DNA of 64,000 nucleotides, taken from Rhizobium sp. S152 (lineage in GTDB: Bacteria > Pseudomonadota > Alphaproteobacteria > Rhizobiales > Rhizobiaceae). The translations under genes and the position numbers were made by a program. The stretch lies in the NCBI RefSeq assembly GCF_030380735.1, contig NZ_JAUDRZ010000001.1, positions 124,001 through 188,000 of the forward strand, written 5' to 3'. Of this stretch, positions 10,587-18,822 are shown piece after piece (within the stretch, counting starts at the first letter, position 1; each line of letters starts with the position of its first letter). The notes under the pieces were generated by a model. That model had not been told where the DNA came from. It worked only from the letters and a program-made list of their open reading frames with translations, and did no database searches.

Positions 10587-10611
10587 GACCGTCAACGGCA
10601 TGTTGACGGTC
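10587..10611 (+). terminator. Hairpin closing the amino-sugar operon
   Basis: GACCGTCAAC and GTTGACGGTC form a perfect 10-bp stem with a 5-base loop, 10 bases after the SIS gene stop. No T run follows, so it may be an mRNA-end stabiliser or a weak terminator rather than a classical one. Confidence 0.5.
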
Positions 10612-10717
10612 GGTCGTCAGAGTTCAATCTGGCGAATATACGCGCTCGAGCGCATATTCCTTCCCAAGCAAAGACGAGATGGACACGCACCATCCGCGCT
10701 TCGAAAGGACCATTGGC

Positions 10718-10864
10718 ATGACCCAGCTTCTCCTGAATTCGGCGGTCGCAATTCTGATCGCAGCCGGCTTCCTTGCAACCGCGACGGCCGCCCTTCGCGG
10801 CGAGGACAGGGCGCTTCAAAAGGTGCCTGTGAAGGTGCGGGCGCGACGCCACCCAAAAGGCTGA
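10718..10864 (+). CDS. Small membrane protein (48 aa)
   Basis: An open frame of 48 residues with one hydrophobic segment (about residues 3-22), followed by a charged, arginine/lysine-rich tail ending RARRHPKG. The ATG at 10718 follows AAAGGA at good spacing; the frame extends upstream to 10679 but without hydrophobic or conserved sequence. It may be a single-span inner-membrane protein with the basic tail in the cytoplasm. It follows the nag operon after a hairpin and is probably a separate unit. I do not recognise a family. Confidence 0.45.
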   Translation: MTQLLLNSAVAILIAAGFLATATAALRGEDRALQKVPVKVRARRHPKG

Positions 10865-10952
10865 GCAACAGCCAAATTATTCCTTAAATCGGCCCCAATA
10901 TCGACACCGGTCCGGACGACGAATGCGTCACCGGAATCGGGAGGGTAGGACA

Positions 10953-11093
10953 ATGACCAAAATCATCGGCGTAGCCGCTGTCGTGACGATCGCGCTCGCC
11001 GTCTATGCCGCATATCTCAATCCATATGAAAGCGGCAGGCAGTCCGGCGCCCATTCACGCAGCGACGACAGCCACACCGCCTCCATCCGCTAA
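10953..11093 (+). CDS. Small membrane protein (46 aa)
   Basis: A 46-residue open frame beginning MTKIIGVAAVVTIALAVYAA, that is, one hydrophobic N-terminal segment, then a polar serine/histidine-rich tail. GGGAGGGTAGGA lies just before the ATG and provides a strong ribosome-binding site, which is the main reason to call it a gene. It ends two bases before the convergent phaB stop codon. It resembles the preceding 48-residue protein only in general layout. Function unknown. Confidence 0.45.
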   Translation: MTKIIGVAAVVTIALAVYAAYLNPYESGRQSGAHSRSDDSHTASIR

Positions 11094-11815
11094 ACGAAGA
11101 ACTGCCCGCCATTGGCGGTGAGCGTCGAGCCGGTGATGAAGCCGGCATCGTCGGATGCGAGGAAGACGACGCAGCGCGCGATCTCCTCTGGTTCGCCGAG
11201 CCGCCCGACCGGGATTTGCGGAATGATCCGCTCGTTCAGCACCTTCTCCGGCACCGCAAGCACCATCTCCGTTCCGATATAGCCGGGGCAGATCGCGTTG
11301 ACCGTGATGTTCTTGGCGGCCCCTTCCTGGGCGAGCGCCTTGGTGAACCCGAGATCGCCGGCCTTCGCGGCGGAATAGTTCGCCTGCCCCATCTGACCTT
11401 TCTGACCATTGATGGACGAGATGTTGACGACGCGCCCGAAGCCGCGGTCGCGCATGCCGGCCCACACCTGATGGGTCATGTTGAAAAGACCGGTGAGATT
11501 GGTGTTGACCACCTCGTGCCATTGCTGCGGGGTCATCTTGTGGAACATCGCGTCGCGCGTGATGCCGGCATTGTTCACCAGCACTTCGATCGGTCCGAGT
11601 TCGCCTTCCACTTTTGCGATCCCCTCGCCGCATGCCGCGTAGTCGGAGACGTCCCATTTGAAGACGGGAATGTCGGTGGCATCGTGAAATGCCTTCGCCT
11701 TCTCGTCATTGCCCGCATAATTGGCAGCGACCTTGTAGCCGCTGTTCTTCAGCGCCAGGGAAATCGCCGCACCGATCCCGCGCGTGCCCCCGGTAACGAT
11801 AGCCACTCTGCTCAT
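11090..11815 (-). CDS. phaB: Acetoacetyl-CoA reductase
   Basis: Reduces acetoacetyl-CoA to (R)-3-hydroxybutyryl-CoA with NADPH, the second step of polyhydroxybutyrate synthesis. It is a 241-residue short-chain dehydrogenase with the cofactor loop TGGTRGIG (8-15), NNAG (81-84), Ser134, Tyr147 and Lys151 (YSAAK). GQKGQMGQANYSAAKAG is characteristic of PhaB as opposed to FabG. A strong GGAGCGGAAC precedes the ATG. It lies 67 bases downstream of phaA on the same strand, so the two form an operon. The polymerase phaC is not in this window. Confidence 0.95.
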   Translation of the reverse strand: MSRVAIVTGGTRGIGAAISLALKNSGYKVAANYAGNDEKAKAFHDATDIPVFKWDVSDYAACGEGIAKVEGELGPIEVLVNNAGITRDAMFHKMTPQQWHEVVNTNLTGLFNMTHQVWAGMRDRGFGRVVNISSINGQKGQMGQANYSAAKAGDLGFTKALAQEGAAKNITVNAICPGYIGTEMVLAVPEKVLNERIIPQIPVGRLGEPEEIARCVVFLASDDAGFITGSTLTANGGQFFV

Positions 11816-11882
11816 GTTCCGCTCCCCATTTGCAATGTCCCCACTATCCGGCAGGGTTCATTGGAACATCAATTGCAAGCTA

Positions 11883-13064
11883 TTAGAATGCCTCGAAGCA
11901 CATGGCGACGCCCATGCCGCCGCCGATGCAGAGTGTTGCAAGTCCCTTCTTCGCGCCGCGGCGCTTCATCTCGAAGAGCAGCGTGTTGAGCACGCGCGCG
12001 CCGGATGCCCCGATCGGATGGCCGATGGCGATCGCGCCGCCGTTGACGTTGACGATTTCAGGGTTCCAGCCGAGATCCTTGTTGACGGCGCAGGCCTGCG
12101 CGGCGAAGGCCTCGTTCGCCTCGACGAGATCGAGGTCGCCGATCGACCAGCCGGCTTTCTCGAGCGCCTTGCGAGATGCCGGTATAGGCCCGGTGCCCAT
12201 GATCTGCGGATCGACGCCCGCAGTCGCCCAGGAGACGATGCGGGCCAGCGGCTGGATACCCCGCCGCGACGCCTCGGCCTCGCTCATCAGGACGGCGGCC
12301 GCCGCACCATCGTTGAGGCCCGACGCGTTCGCAGCCGTCACCGAGCCTTCCTTGTCGAAAGCCGGGCGAAGCTTGGCCATGGCGTCCATCGTCGCGCCGT
12401 GGCGGATATATTCGTCGGCATCGACCGTCACGTCGCCCTTTCGGGTCTGGATGACATAGGGAATGATTTCGTCGGCGAAGCGCCCGGCCTTCTGCGCGGC
12501 CTCGGCCTTGTTCTGCGAGGAGACGGCGAAACGATCCTGCTCTTCGCGGGAAAGCTGCCACTGCCGCGCTATGTTCTCCGCCGTCACGCCCATGTGGTAG
12601 CCGTAGAAGGCATCGGTCAGACCATCCTTGATCATGGTATCGACCATCTTCAGGTCGCCCATCTTTGTGCCACCGCGCAGATGCGCCGCATGCGGCGCCA
12701 TCGACATGGATTCCTGGCCGCCGGCCACGATGATCCTGGCGTCTCCAAGCGCGATCTGTTGCATGCCGAGCGCCACCGCGCGCAAGCCAGAACCGCAGAG
12801 CTGGTTGACGCCCCAGGCGGTCGCCTCCTTCGGTACGCCGGCCTTCATCGCGGCCTGTCGCGCCGGATTCTGCCCCTCGCCAGCTGGCAACACCTGTCCG
12901 AGAATGACTTCATCAACCTCGGCGGCGTCGACACCGGCACGCTCCAGCGCGCCCCGGACGGCCACCGCCCCCAGTTCGTGGGCCGGAACTGTTGCGAAAG
13001 CGCCGTTGAATGAACCAACAGCGGTACGGCCGGCACTCGCGATTACGATGGACGAACTGGACAT
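11883..13064 (-). CDS. phaA: Acetyl-CoA acetyltransferase (beta-ketothiolase)
   Basis: Condenses two acetyl-CoA to acetoacetyl-CoA, feeding PhaB. The 393 residues carry the thiolase catalytic set: nucleophile Cys90 (NQLCGSG), His349 (GHPIGAS) and Cys379 (ATLCIGGG). The start at 13064 is chosen because AGGAG sits 7 bases upstream and gives the family N-terminus; an upstream in-frame ATG at 13109 adds 15 residues without homology. First gene of the phaA-phaB operon. It lies divergent from phaR, whose product could reach this shared upstream region. Confidence 0.95.
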   Translation of the reverse strand: MSSSSIVIASAGRTAVGSFNGAFATVPAHELGAVAVRGALERAGVDAAEVDEVILGQVLPAGEGQNPARQAAMKAGVPKEATAWGVNQLCGSGLRAVALGMQQIALGDARIIVAGGQESMSMAPHAAHLRGGTKMGDLKMVDTMIKDGLTDAFYGYHMGVTAENIARQWQLSREEQDRFAVSSQNKAEAAQKAGRFADEIIPYVIQTRKGDVTVDADEYIRHGATMDAMAKLRPAFDKEGSVTAANASGLNDGAAAAVLMSEAEASRRGIQPLARIVSWATAGVDPQIMGTGPIPASRKALEKAGWSIGDLDLVEANEAFAAQACAVNKDLGWNPEIVNVNGGAIAIGHPIGASGARVLNTLLFEMKRRGAKKGLATLCIGGGMGVAMCFEAF

Positions 13065-13301
13065 CACGGTCTCCTCATGGCTCCACCACATATAAGCTGA
13101 AACTGACAAAGCTTCCGCGCGGAGTCAAACGACAAGACAACGGCCCGACGTTTCTTTGACGCCTATAAGCGAAGGCGAATTATCTCTGTCACAAAAGGGG
13201 TTGCCGCATCGCACAAAGAGATTGTCACCGGCATTCTTTTGCGTCTACATTCCTAGGTGGAGGAATTTCAATGACAATCAGATGGGCTTCGGGAGACTGA
13301 T

Positions 13302-13862
13302 ATGGCGAAGAATGAGGGACAGATTGTAATCAAGAAATACGCCAATCGCCGCCTGTACAACACGGGAACCAGCACATACGTGACGCTGGAAGACCTGGCG
13401 GAGATGGTAAAAAAGGGGGAGGACTTTACGGTACAGGATGCAAAGAGCGGTGACGACATCACCCACTCGGTCCTGACGCAGATCATTTTCGAGCAGGAAT
13501 CGAAGACGGGCAATACTCTGCTGCCTATCTCCTTCCTCCGTCAGCTGATCACCTACTACGGCGACCAGATGCAGATGGTTGTTCCGAGCTTCCTGGAGCA
13601 TTCCATGCGCGCCTTTACCGAGCAGCAGGCGCAGATGCGCGAGCAGGTGACCCGGGCCTTCGGCGACACGCCGCTTACCAAGAACTTGCAGATGGTCGAA
13701 GAGCAGGTCCGCCGCAACACCGAAATGTTCCAGCAGGCCATGCAGATGTTCTCGCCCTTCCCGGCGCCTGCCGCCAAGGAAGGCCGCAAGGCCGAGGCGA
13801 AGGATATCGACGAACTAAAGGAACAGCTGCGCGCGCTTCAAACCAAGCTCGACAATCTCTAA
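13302..13862 (+). CDS. phaR: Polyhydroxyalkanoate synthesis regulator PhaR (AniA)
   Basis: A 186-residue regulator that binds both PHB and DNA and represses phasin and other PHB genes when polymer is absent. The N-terminal DNA-binding PHB_acc_N domain is plain: IVIKKYANRRLYNT (9-22) and TSTYVTLEDLA. It is followed by the PHB_acc motif (LLPISFLRQLI) and a glutamine/methionine-rich helical region. The C-terminus (about 155-186) is a charged coiled coil. In rhizobia the gene is also called aniA and influences carbon flow and exopolysaccharide. It sits divergent from phaAB, 237 bases apart, consistent with joint control. Confidence 0.93.
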   Translation: MAKNEGQIVIKKYANRRLYNTGTSTYVTLEDLAEMVKKGEDFTVQDAKSGDDITHSVLTQIIFEQESKTGNTLLPISFLRQLITYYGDQMQMVVPSFLEHSMRAFTEQQAQMREQVTRAFGDTPLTKNLQMVEEQVRRNTEMFQQAMQMFSPFPAPAAKEGRKAEAKDIDELKEQLRALQTKLDNL

Positions 13863-13863
13863 G

Positions 13864-14280
13864 CTAGAGTCCGATCGACACGTCACGGCCGGCGGTGCGT
13901 ATGGAAACAGCGAAACCGCCGATCACGTCGATCAGTGCAATCATCATCAAGATGAAGAAAACCTGCGTCGCCGCGTCCTGAACGAGAAGAAACTCGACCA
14001 GAAAGGCGATGAACACCAGCATCGACAACATGTGATTGGCAAGCCGCGTACCCGACTGTTGGGTTGCGCGTAGTATTTCAAAGAAGAGAATGGCGAGCGC
14101 CACGACGATCAGAAGGTCGCCGAGCGACATGCTCCAGATCGCACCTGAAATCATCGAGAGAACGAACATGTCGTTCTGAAGCGCCGGAAGACCGCCGCTG
14201 CCCATTAATCCGAACATCGCCATATTATACAGAATAAAAGGAATGATCATCAGCGGCACGGCGTTGAACATATTGCGCAT
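13864..14280 (-). CDS. Four-span membrane protein of unknown function
   Basis: A 138-residue hydrophobic protein with about four membrane segments (near residues 5-26, 42-68, 82-104 and 106-128) and short loops. No catalytic motif, signal peptide or known domain is apparent. It stops two bases after the convergent phaR stop codon and begins upstream of the rpmF terminator, so it is probably a single-gene unit. The overall look is like small inner-membrane proteins common next to rpmF in rhizobia, but I cannot name it. Confidence 0.7.
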   Translation of the reverse strand: MRNMFNAVPLMIIPFILYNMAMFGLMGSGGLPALQNDMFVLSMISGAIWSMSLGDLLIVVALAILFFEILRATQQSGTRLANHMLSMLVFIAFLVEFLLVQDAATQVFFILMMIALIDVIGGFAVSIRTAGRDVSIGL

Positions 14281-14360
14281 TCTCCCCTCAACGGAAAGAA
14301 TAGTGCCGCAAAACGCCGCATAACTTCAAGACTTCATGCGGGATAATGTGACTGAAATGC

Positions 14361-14384
14361 AAAAGGCCGGCTGAAAGCCGGCCT
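14361..14384 (-). terminator. Rho-independent terminator after rpmF
   Basis: GGCCGGC and GCCGGCC form a stem around TGAAA. Read on the minus strand it is followed by TTTTGC. It lies 36 bases past the rpmF stop codon. Confidence 0.8.
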
Positions 14385-14419
14385 CGCAAATCCTGCTGAA
14401 GCAGAACGCATAAGATAAA

Positions 14420-14605
14420 TTATGCGCTTTCCTTCGGCGTCAGAACCTGACGGCCGCGGTACATACCGGTCTTCAGATCGATATGGTGCGGACGGCGCAG
14501 TTCGCCGGAGTTCTTGTCTTCAACGTAAGTCGGTGCCTTCAGCGCGTCTGCAGAGCGGCGCATACCGCGCTTGGACGGGCTTGTTTTTCTCTTCGGTACA
14601 GCCAT
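14420..14605 (-). CDS. rpmF: 50S ribosomal protein L32
   Basis: A 61-residue ribosomal protein of the large subunit. The N-terminus [18 protein letters not shown] is diagnostic. The form here lacks the zinc-binding CxxC pairs found in some L32 proteins ([15 protein letters not shown] in the corresponding region), as in other alphaproteobacteria. GGAG precedes the ATG. It is transcribed alone and ended by a terminator. It lies upstream, in the minus direction, of the four-span membrane protein and downstream of the GST gene. Confidence 0.97.
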
Positions 14606-14760
14606 TTTAATTACTCCACTTCACGGGCGAACACATCCAACGGCCAGACTGGCGGCCGAAACGACGTATCGCGATTTCGGAAATTTTGCGCGCTTATACA
14701 TGCCTTCGAGGGGCTTGACCAGTCCCCAGCTTTATTTTTTAGAATTCAAGCTGCAACAGC

Positions 14761-15408
14761 TTAAAGCTCGTCTTCCGCAACGATCCAGGGCTCGGCGCGC
14801 GCCGCCTCCTCCCAGGCCACCCAGGCCGGATGCGACTTCACCGCCGCCATGTAGCTGAGCGTCTCACCTGAAGTAACCAGATCATAGGTATCGAAGCGAT
14901 TGACGACAGGCGCGAACATTGCATCGGCTGCGGAAAAGGCGCCGAACAGGAACGGCCCGCCCGAATGCGCGCGCAGATCTCGCCAGATGGTTTCGATGCG
15001 AGCGACATCGGCCATCACGCCGTCGGCGAGCGCGATTTTCGCCTTCGGCCTGCGGATGTTCATAGGGCAGGCGTTGCGCAGCGCCCTGAAGCCCGCCAGC
15101 ATTTCCATCGAGATAGAACGTGCCACCGCTCGCTTCTCGCGCTCCTTGGGCCAGATGCCGACCTCGGGAAAGAGTTCGGCCACATATTCGATGATCGCCA
15201 GTGACTGCCAGATTCGGGTATTGCCATGGTGAAGCACTGGCACTTGGCCCGTTGGCGAAAACTCCTTGAAGCGCGGATTGCCGGCGGCAAAGTCAAAGGG
15301 AACCACCACCTCGTCGAACGGCACGCCCGCCGCGACCATGGCGATCCAGGGCCGGAACGACCAGGACGAGTAGTTCTTGTTGCCGATATAGAGCGTCAAC
15401 CTGTCCAA
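14761..15408 (-). CDS. Glutathione S-transferase family protein
   Basis: A 215-residue GST-fold protein. The N-terminal thioredoxin-like domain begins RLTLYIGNKNYSSWSFRPW, with the cis-proline segment GQVPVLH near 55-61 and QSLAIIEYVAELFP near 67-80. The C-terminal half is the all-helical domain (FSAADAMFAPVVNRF). The start chosen is TTG at 15408, eight bases after AAAGGA; a TTG at 15429 would overlap the upstream gene more. It is translationally close to the 2H-phosphoesterase-like gene (stop at 15423) and probably co-transcribed with it. Substrate cannot be predicted. Confidence 0.85.
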   Translation of the reverse strand: MDRLTLYIGNKNYSSWSFRPWIAMVAAGVPFDEVVVPFDFAAGNPRFKEFSPTGQVPVLHHGNTRIWQSLAIIEYVAELFPEVGIWPKEREKRAVARSISMEMLAGFRALRNACPMNIRRPKAKIALADGVMADVARIETIWRDLRAHSGGPFLFGAFSAADAMFAPVVNRFDTYDLVTSGETLSYMAAVKSHPAWVAWEEAARAEPWIVAEDEL

Positions 15409-15422
15409 GGGATTTGTCCTTT

Positions 15423-16145
15423 CTACCAATCAGCCGTCAGTACGAGACGTTCCGTGAAATGGTTCATGTCTTCGAATGCGCAGAAGGCGGGCGGCCTGAG
15501 TGCGATAACCGGCGCCTTCCGCCGCAGGTCCTCAAGCGTCCTGTCGAGCATGTCCTGCCATGCGGGCAGAGCAGCGTCATCGAGCCAACGGACAGGATAC
15601 GCGAAGGTGATGTGAAAAACATAGCTGTCGTGATCGGGATGGCGATAGCCGAAGAAACCGGCGAGCGCATCGCGCCAGTCTTTCATGATCCGGCGATCCT
15701 CCTGCGTTGCACCCGCCACCGTCAAACCGGCCGGCGTGACCGCGATGGCTTCCACATTGAACGGTTCGGGAGCCGCGAAGGTCCGTAGCCGGTCATGGAA
15801 AACATCGGTCATGCTGTCGATGGGCGTATCCAGCGCGATATCGCCGGGCCAATAGGGAAGCGCCCTGCGATACTCGATGATCCCCTGGAACAGCGTCATG
15901 TGCAGGCTGGAGATCGGCGTGAACGCGAACTGCGATGCCTCCGGCATGTCGAGCTGCGCCTGTCGTGCCTCGATCACGGCGCGCTGCGACGACGTGCCCT
16001 CGACCAGATGACTGACAACCGTATTGCCGGGTTCTCGCAGGAAATGACCGTCGCTGCCGTAGCGCGTGCCAAGATGGCGAGGCGGAGCAGAGTTCCGGGC
16101 GGCGGAGTAGTCGAGAAGCGAGGAGGAAAAGACGGTGGTGGTCAT
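15423..16145 (-). CDS. DUF1868 protein, 2H phosphoesterase-like
   Basis: A 240-residue protein with two HxT motifs, SSLHMTLF (His82, Thr84) and YVFHITFAY (His178, Thr180), which are the catalytic pairs of the 2H phosphoesterase superfamily (RNA ligase/cyclic phosphodiesterase fold). This matches the DUF1868 family. Such enzymes usually act on 2',3'-cyclic or 2'-5' phosphodiesters, but the substrate of this family is not established. The start at 16145 gives MTTTVFSSS; an upstream in-frame start adds 17 non-conserved residues. It probably forms an operon with the GST gene. Confidence 0.8.
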   Translation of the reverse strand: MTTTVFSSSLLDYSAARNSAPPRHLGTRYGSDGHFLREPGNTVVSHLVEGTSSQRAVIEARQAQLDMPEASQFAFTPISSLHMTLFQGIIEYRRALPYWPGDIALDTPIDSMTDVFHDRLRTFAAPEPFNVEAIAVTPAGLTVAGATQEDRRIMKDWRDALAGFFGYRHPDHDSYVFHITFAYPVRWLDDAALPAWQDMLDRTLEDLRRKAPVIALRPPAFCAFEDMNHFTERLVLTADW

Positions 16146-16240
16146 CGCGCATATCCGGAGTTGATGGCAGGATGCCCGTCCATAGGCGTCAACCACGAAT
16201 GTCAGATGACAGCCGTCATGACCAACGACATCTTTTCATC

Positions 16241-16957
16241 TCATTCATAAATGCATCTGATGTAGTCACCGGAGCCACGCGCGCGCCGTTCGATGATGGC
16301 GGCCAGTCTCCGTAGCCCGCGCCCCGGCTTGCCGGCATTGCGGTCGATGGGGTTGGGCAGCGATACGGCAAGCAGCGCCGCCTGGCGGCTGCTGAGCTTC
16401 GATGCTGGCACCTTGAAATGATGCCGCGCCGCCGCCTCAATCCCGTATATCCCCGGCCCCCATTCCGCAATGTTGAGATAGATTTCCATCAGCCGCCGTT
16501 TCGACCAGACGAAATCGGCGGTGACGGCAAGCGGCAGTTCCAGCGCCTTGCGCACGAAGGAGCGGCTATTCCAGAGAAAAAGGTTCTTCGCTGTCTGCAT
16601 CGGAATGGTGCTGCCGCCGCGCGTCGATTGGCCGCTCAGCGTATCCTGCACCAGCATGCGCATCTCGCCCCAGTCCACGCCGCCATGAAAGCAGTACTGC
16701 CCATCCTCGGACATCATCACCGACTGCACGAGGACGGGCGAGATATCGTCGATCGACACCCATTGCCGGTCATAGCCGCGCAGGAGCACCAGATCGCGAA
16801 GCATCAGCGTCGAGACCGGGTGGATGAAGGGCACGAGATAGAGAATGATCAAGAGGTAAGGAATAACGACGAGGCCGGCGATAGCCACGGCAATGCGCAT
16901 TATCATCGGGCGACTCTTCAGCCAAAGAAGCGCTTGCCGGTAAGCCGGCATGGCCAT
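16241..16957 (-). CDS. mtgA: Monofunctional biosynthetic peptidoglycan transglycosylase
   Basis: Polymerises lipid II into glycan strands at the outer face of the inner membrane. A GT51 domain follows one N-terminal membrane anchor (about residues 20-45). Motifs are present: [16 protein letters not shown] with catalytic Glu84, [14 protein letters not shown] (113-126) and [17 protein letters not shown] (about 151-167). There is no transpeptidase domain, so it is MtgA and not a bifunctional PBP. The start at 16957 has AGAGAGGA before it; ATG at 16951 is equally possible. It is divergent from ispA, a common arrangement in rhizobia. Confidence 0.95.
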   Translation of the reverse strand: MAMPAYRQALLWLKSRPMIMRIAVAIAGLVVIPYLLIILYLVPFIHPVSTLMLRDLVLLRGYDRQWVSIDDISPVLVQSVMMSEDGQYCFHGGVDWGEMRMLVQDTLSGQSTRGGSTIPMQTAKNLFLWNSRSFVRKALELPLAVTADFVWSKRRLMEIYLNIAEWGPGIYGIEAAARHHFKVPASKLSSRQAALLAVSLPNPIDRNAGKPGRGLRRLAAIIERRARGSGDYIRCIYE

Positions 16958-17119
16958 TCGGTCCTCTCTCTCCGGCGTTATGTCCAATTCCCCGACCCAG
17001 CCCTCTTATCCTTTCTCCATAGCCTCTGCGAACCATCAAAGCCAGAGACAAAGGAAATCTTGGTGCCGCCATCGACAATTCCGTTGCCAGCCAAAGCCCG
17101 GCCGTGCCAAACAGCGGCC

Positions 17120-18031
17120 ATGAACGAGAGCTTTGAGACATTCGAGACCAGACTGGCAACCAATGCGCACGCGATCGAGACATTGCTCGACACGCTGCTC
17201 TCCGCGCAGGTGCTGGACGACGAGATCGCCCGGCCGGAAAGCCTTCGCTCTGCCATGCACTATGCGGTACTCAACGGCGGCAAGCGACTGCGCCCGTTTC
17301 TGGTGGTGGAAACAGCCACGATGCTCGGCGGCGACCGCGAGGCTGCGCTCAAGGTTGGCGCCGCGCTCGAATGCGTTCACTGTTACTCGCTGGTCCACGA
17401 CGACCTGCCCGCCATGGACGACGACAACCTGCGCCGCGGCAAACCGACCGTCCATATCGCCTATGACGAGGCAACGGCGATCCTCGCCGGCGACAGTCTG
17501 CTGACATATGCCTTCGACATCATCGCCTCGACCGAAGGTATCGACGCCGACGCCAAGCTGGCGTTGGTGCTGGCGCTGTCGCGCGCCTCCGGCATTGGCG
17601 GCATGGCGGGCGGACAGGCGCTCGATCTCGCCGCTGAAAAGCAGGCACCCAACGAACAGGGCATCGTCACGCTGCAGGCAATGAAAACCGGCGCCCTCAT
17701 CCGCTTCGCCTGCGAGGCAGGCGCCATCGTCGCCGGCGCCACGCCGGAAGACCGCTTGCGGATGCGCCGCTTCGGCGAACGCATCGGTCTCGCCTTTCAA
17801 CTCGCCGACGATATCCTGGACCTGACAGCCGACAGCGTCACCATGGGCAAGGCAACCGGCAAGGATGCTGGCCGAGGCAAGGGCACGTTGGTCGGCCTCA
17901 ACGGCATGGCCTGGGCGGAGGCCACGCTCGCCGAGCATGTGCGCGAGGCCGAAGCCCTGCTCCAGCCATATGGCAACGCCGCCACCATACTGGCAGACGC
18001 TGCCCGCTTCACTGCCAAGCGCAAGAGCTGA
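17120..18031 (+). CDS. ispA: Polyprenyl (farnesyl) diphosphate synthase
   Basis: Condenses isopentenyl and dimethylallyl diphosphate into farnesyl (or geranylgeranyl) diphosphate for quinones, undecaprenyl phosphate and hopanoids. The 303 residues contain GGKRLRP (53-59), the first aspartate-rich motif DDLPAMD (94-100) and the second DDILD (230-234). The start at 17120 gives MNESFETFE, a typical N-terminus; the frame runs open for 700 bases upstream, but that is the shadow of mtgA. Chain length cannot be fixed by sight; the short IspA-type motif favours C15. IspG of the same pathway lies 0.8 kb away. Confidence 0.92.
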   Translation: MNESFETFETRLATNAHAIETLLDTLLSAQVLDDEIARPESLRSAMHYAVLNGGKRLRPFLVVETATMLGGDREAALKVGAALECVHCYSLVHDDLPAMDDDNLRRGKPTVHIAYDEATAILAGDSLLTYAFDIIASTEGIDADAKLALVLALSRASGIGGMAGGQALDLAAEKQAPNEQGIVTLQAMKTGALIRFACEAGAIVAGATPEDRLRMRRFGERIGLAFQLADDILDLTADSVTMGKATGKDAGRGKGTLVGLNGMAWAEATLAEHVREAEALLQPYGNAATILADAARFTAKRKS

Positions 18032-18128
18032 AAAGCGTCACCGGGACAAGTTTTCCGGACCTGTCGCAGCCGCCCTCCCTTGCCTGATGCCGCAGGACGC
18101 GCCTAGAACTTGAGGCAAGGCCGCGACG

Positions 18129-18794
18129 ATGAGCGGCCATCCCGAGAGACGCGCCATGCACGAGACCCTCAGCTATCTTCCGCAAATCCTGCCTGCCTAC
18201 ATCGCCTATATCGTTGCCGTCATCAGCCCCGGTCCCGCCATCATGGCCATCGTCTCGACATCGATGATGCATGGCCGCAAGGCCGGCATGACGATCTCGC
18301 TCGGCATTTTCGCAGGCTCGTTCACCTGGGCCTGCGCGGCGGCACTCGGTCTGGCCACCATCCTGCACACCTATGCGGTCGCGCTTGAGATCCTCAAGGT
18401 CTTCGGCGGCCTCTACCTGCTCTATCTCGCCTACAAGGCCTTCAAGGCCGTGCGCGCCAACCACGACATCGAGCAAACAGCCGCGCCGAGGAACATGTCG
18501 ACGCGCGCGCTGCTCCTGCGCGGCTATGGCATCCACGTTACCAATCCGAAGGCGATCTTCGCATGGCTGGCGATCATCGCGCTCGGCATGCCGCAGGGCG
18601 CGCCGGCCTCGGTGGCCGGCCTGATCGTCGGCATCTGCCTGACGACGGGCTTCGTCGTGTTTATGGGATACGCGGTGCTGTTCTCCACACCGCAGGCGCT
18701 GAAAATCTACGTCAGCCTGCGCCGCTGGATCGAGGGCGCCATGGCGGCCTTCTACTGCTTCGCAGGGCTGAAGCTTCTCACCAGCCGGATTTGA
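18129..18794 (+). CDS. LysE/RhtB-family exporter
   Basis: A 221-residue inner-membrane protein of the LysE translocator family, which exports amino acids and similar small molecules. The N-terminal AYIAYIVAVISPGPAIMAIV (with the conserved SPGP) and the central GYGIHVTNPKAIFAWLAI (NPK) are the family marks, and about six hydrophobic segments can be seen. Start is uncertain: 18129 (used here) or 18156, which begins MHETLSYLP and matches typical family length better. It stands between ispA and the convergent ispG without clear operon partners. Substrate unknown. Confidence 0.88.
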   Translation: MSGHPERRAMHETLSYLPQILPAYIAYIVAVISPGPAIMAIVSTSMMHGRKAGMTISLGIFAGSFTWACAAALGLATILHTYAVALEILKVFGGLYLLYLAYKAFKAVRANHDIEQTAAPRNMSTRALLLRGYGIHVTNPKAIFAWLAIIALGMPQGAPASVAGLIVGICLTTGFVVFMGYAVLFSTPQALKIYVSLRRWIEGAMAAFYCFAGLKLLTSRI

Positions 18795-18822
18795 TTTTGG
18801 ATAAGAGAAGCGACGGCGCGGA

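Noticed and set aside
11784..13013. 409-residue plus-strand frame
   Set aside because: Antisense to phaA; no ribosome site and no recognisable motif.
15448..15465. Possible second parS-like sequence (GTTCCGTGAAAT)
   Set aside because: It lacks the central CACGTG and lies inside the DUF1868 coding region.
16418..17119. N-terminal extension of the ispA frame by 234 codons
   Set aside because: The region is antisense to mtgA; IspA has its normal length from 17120.
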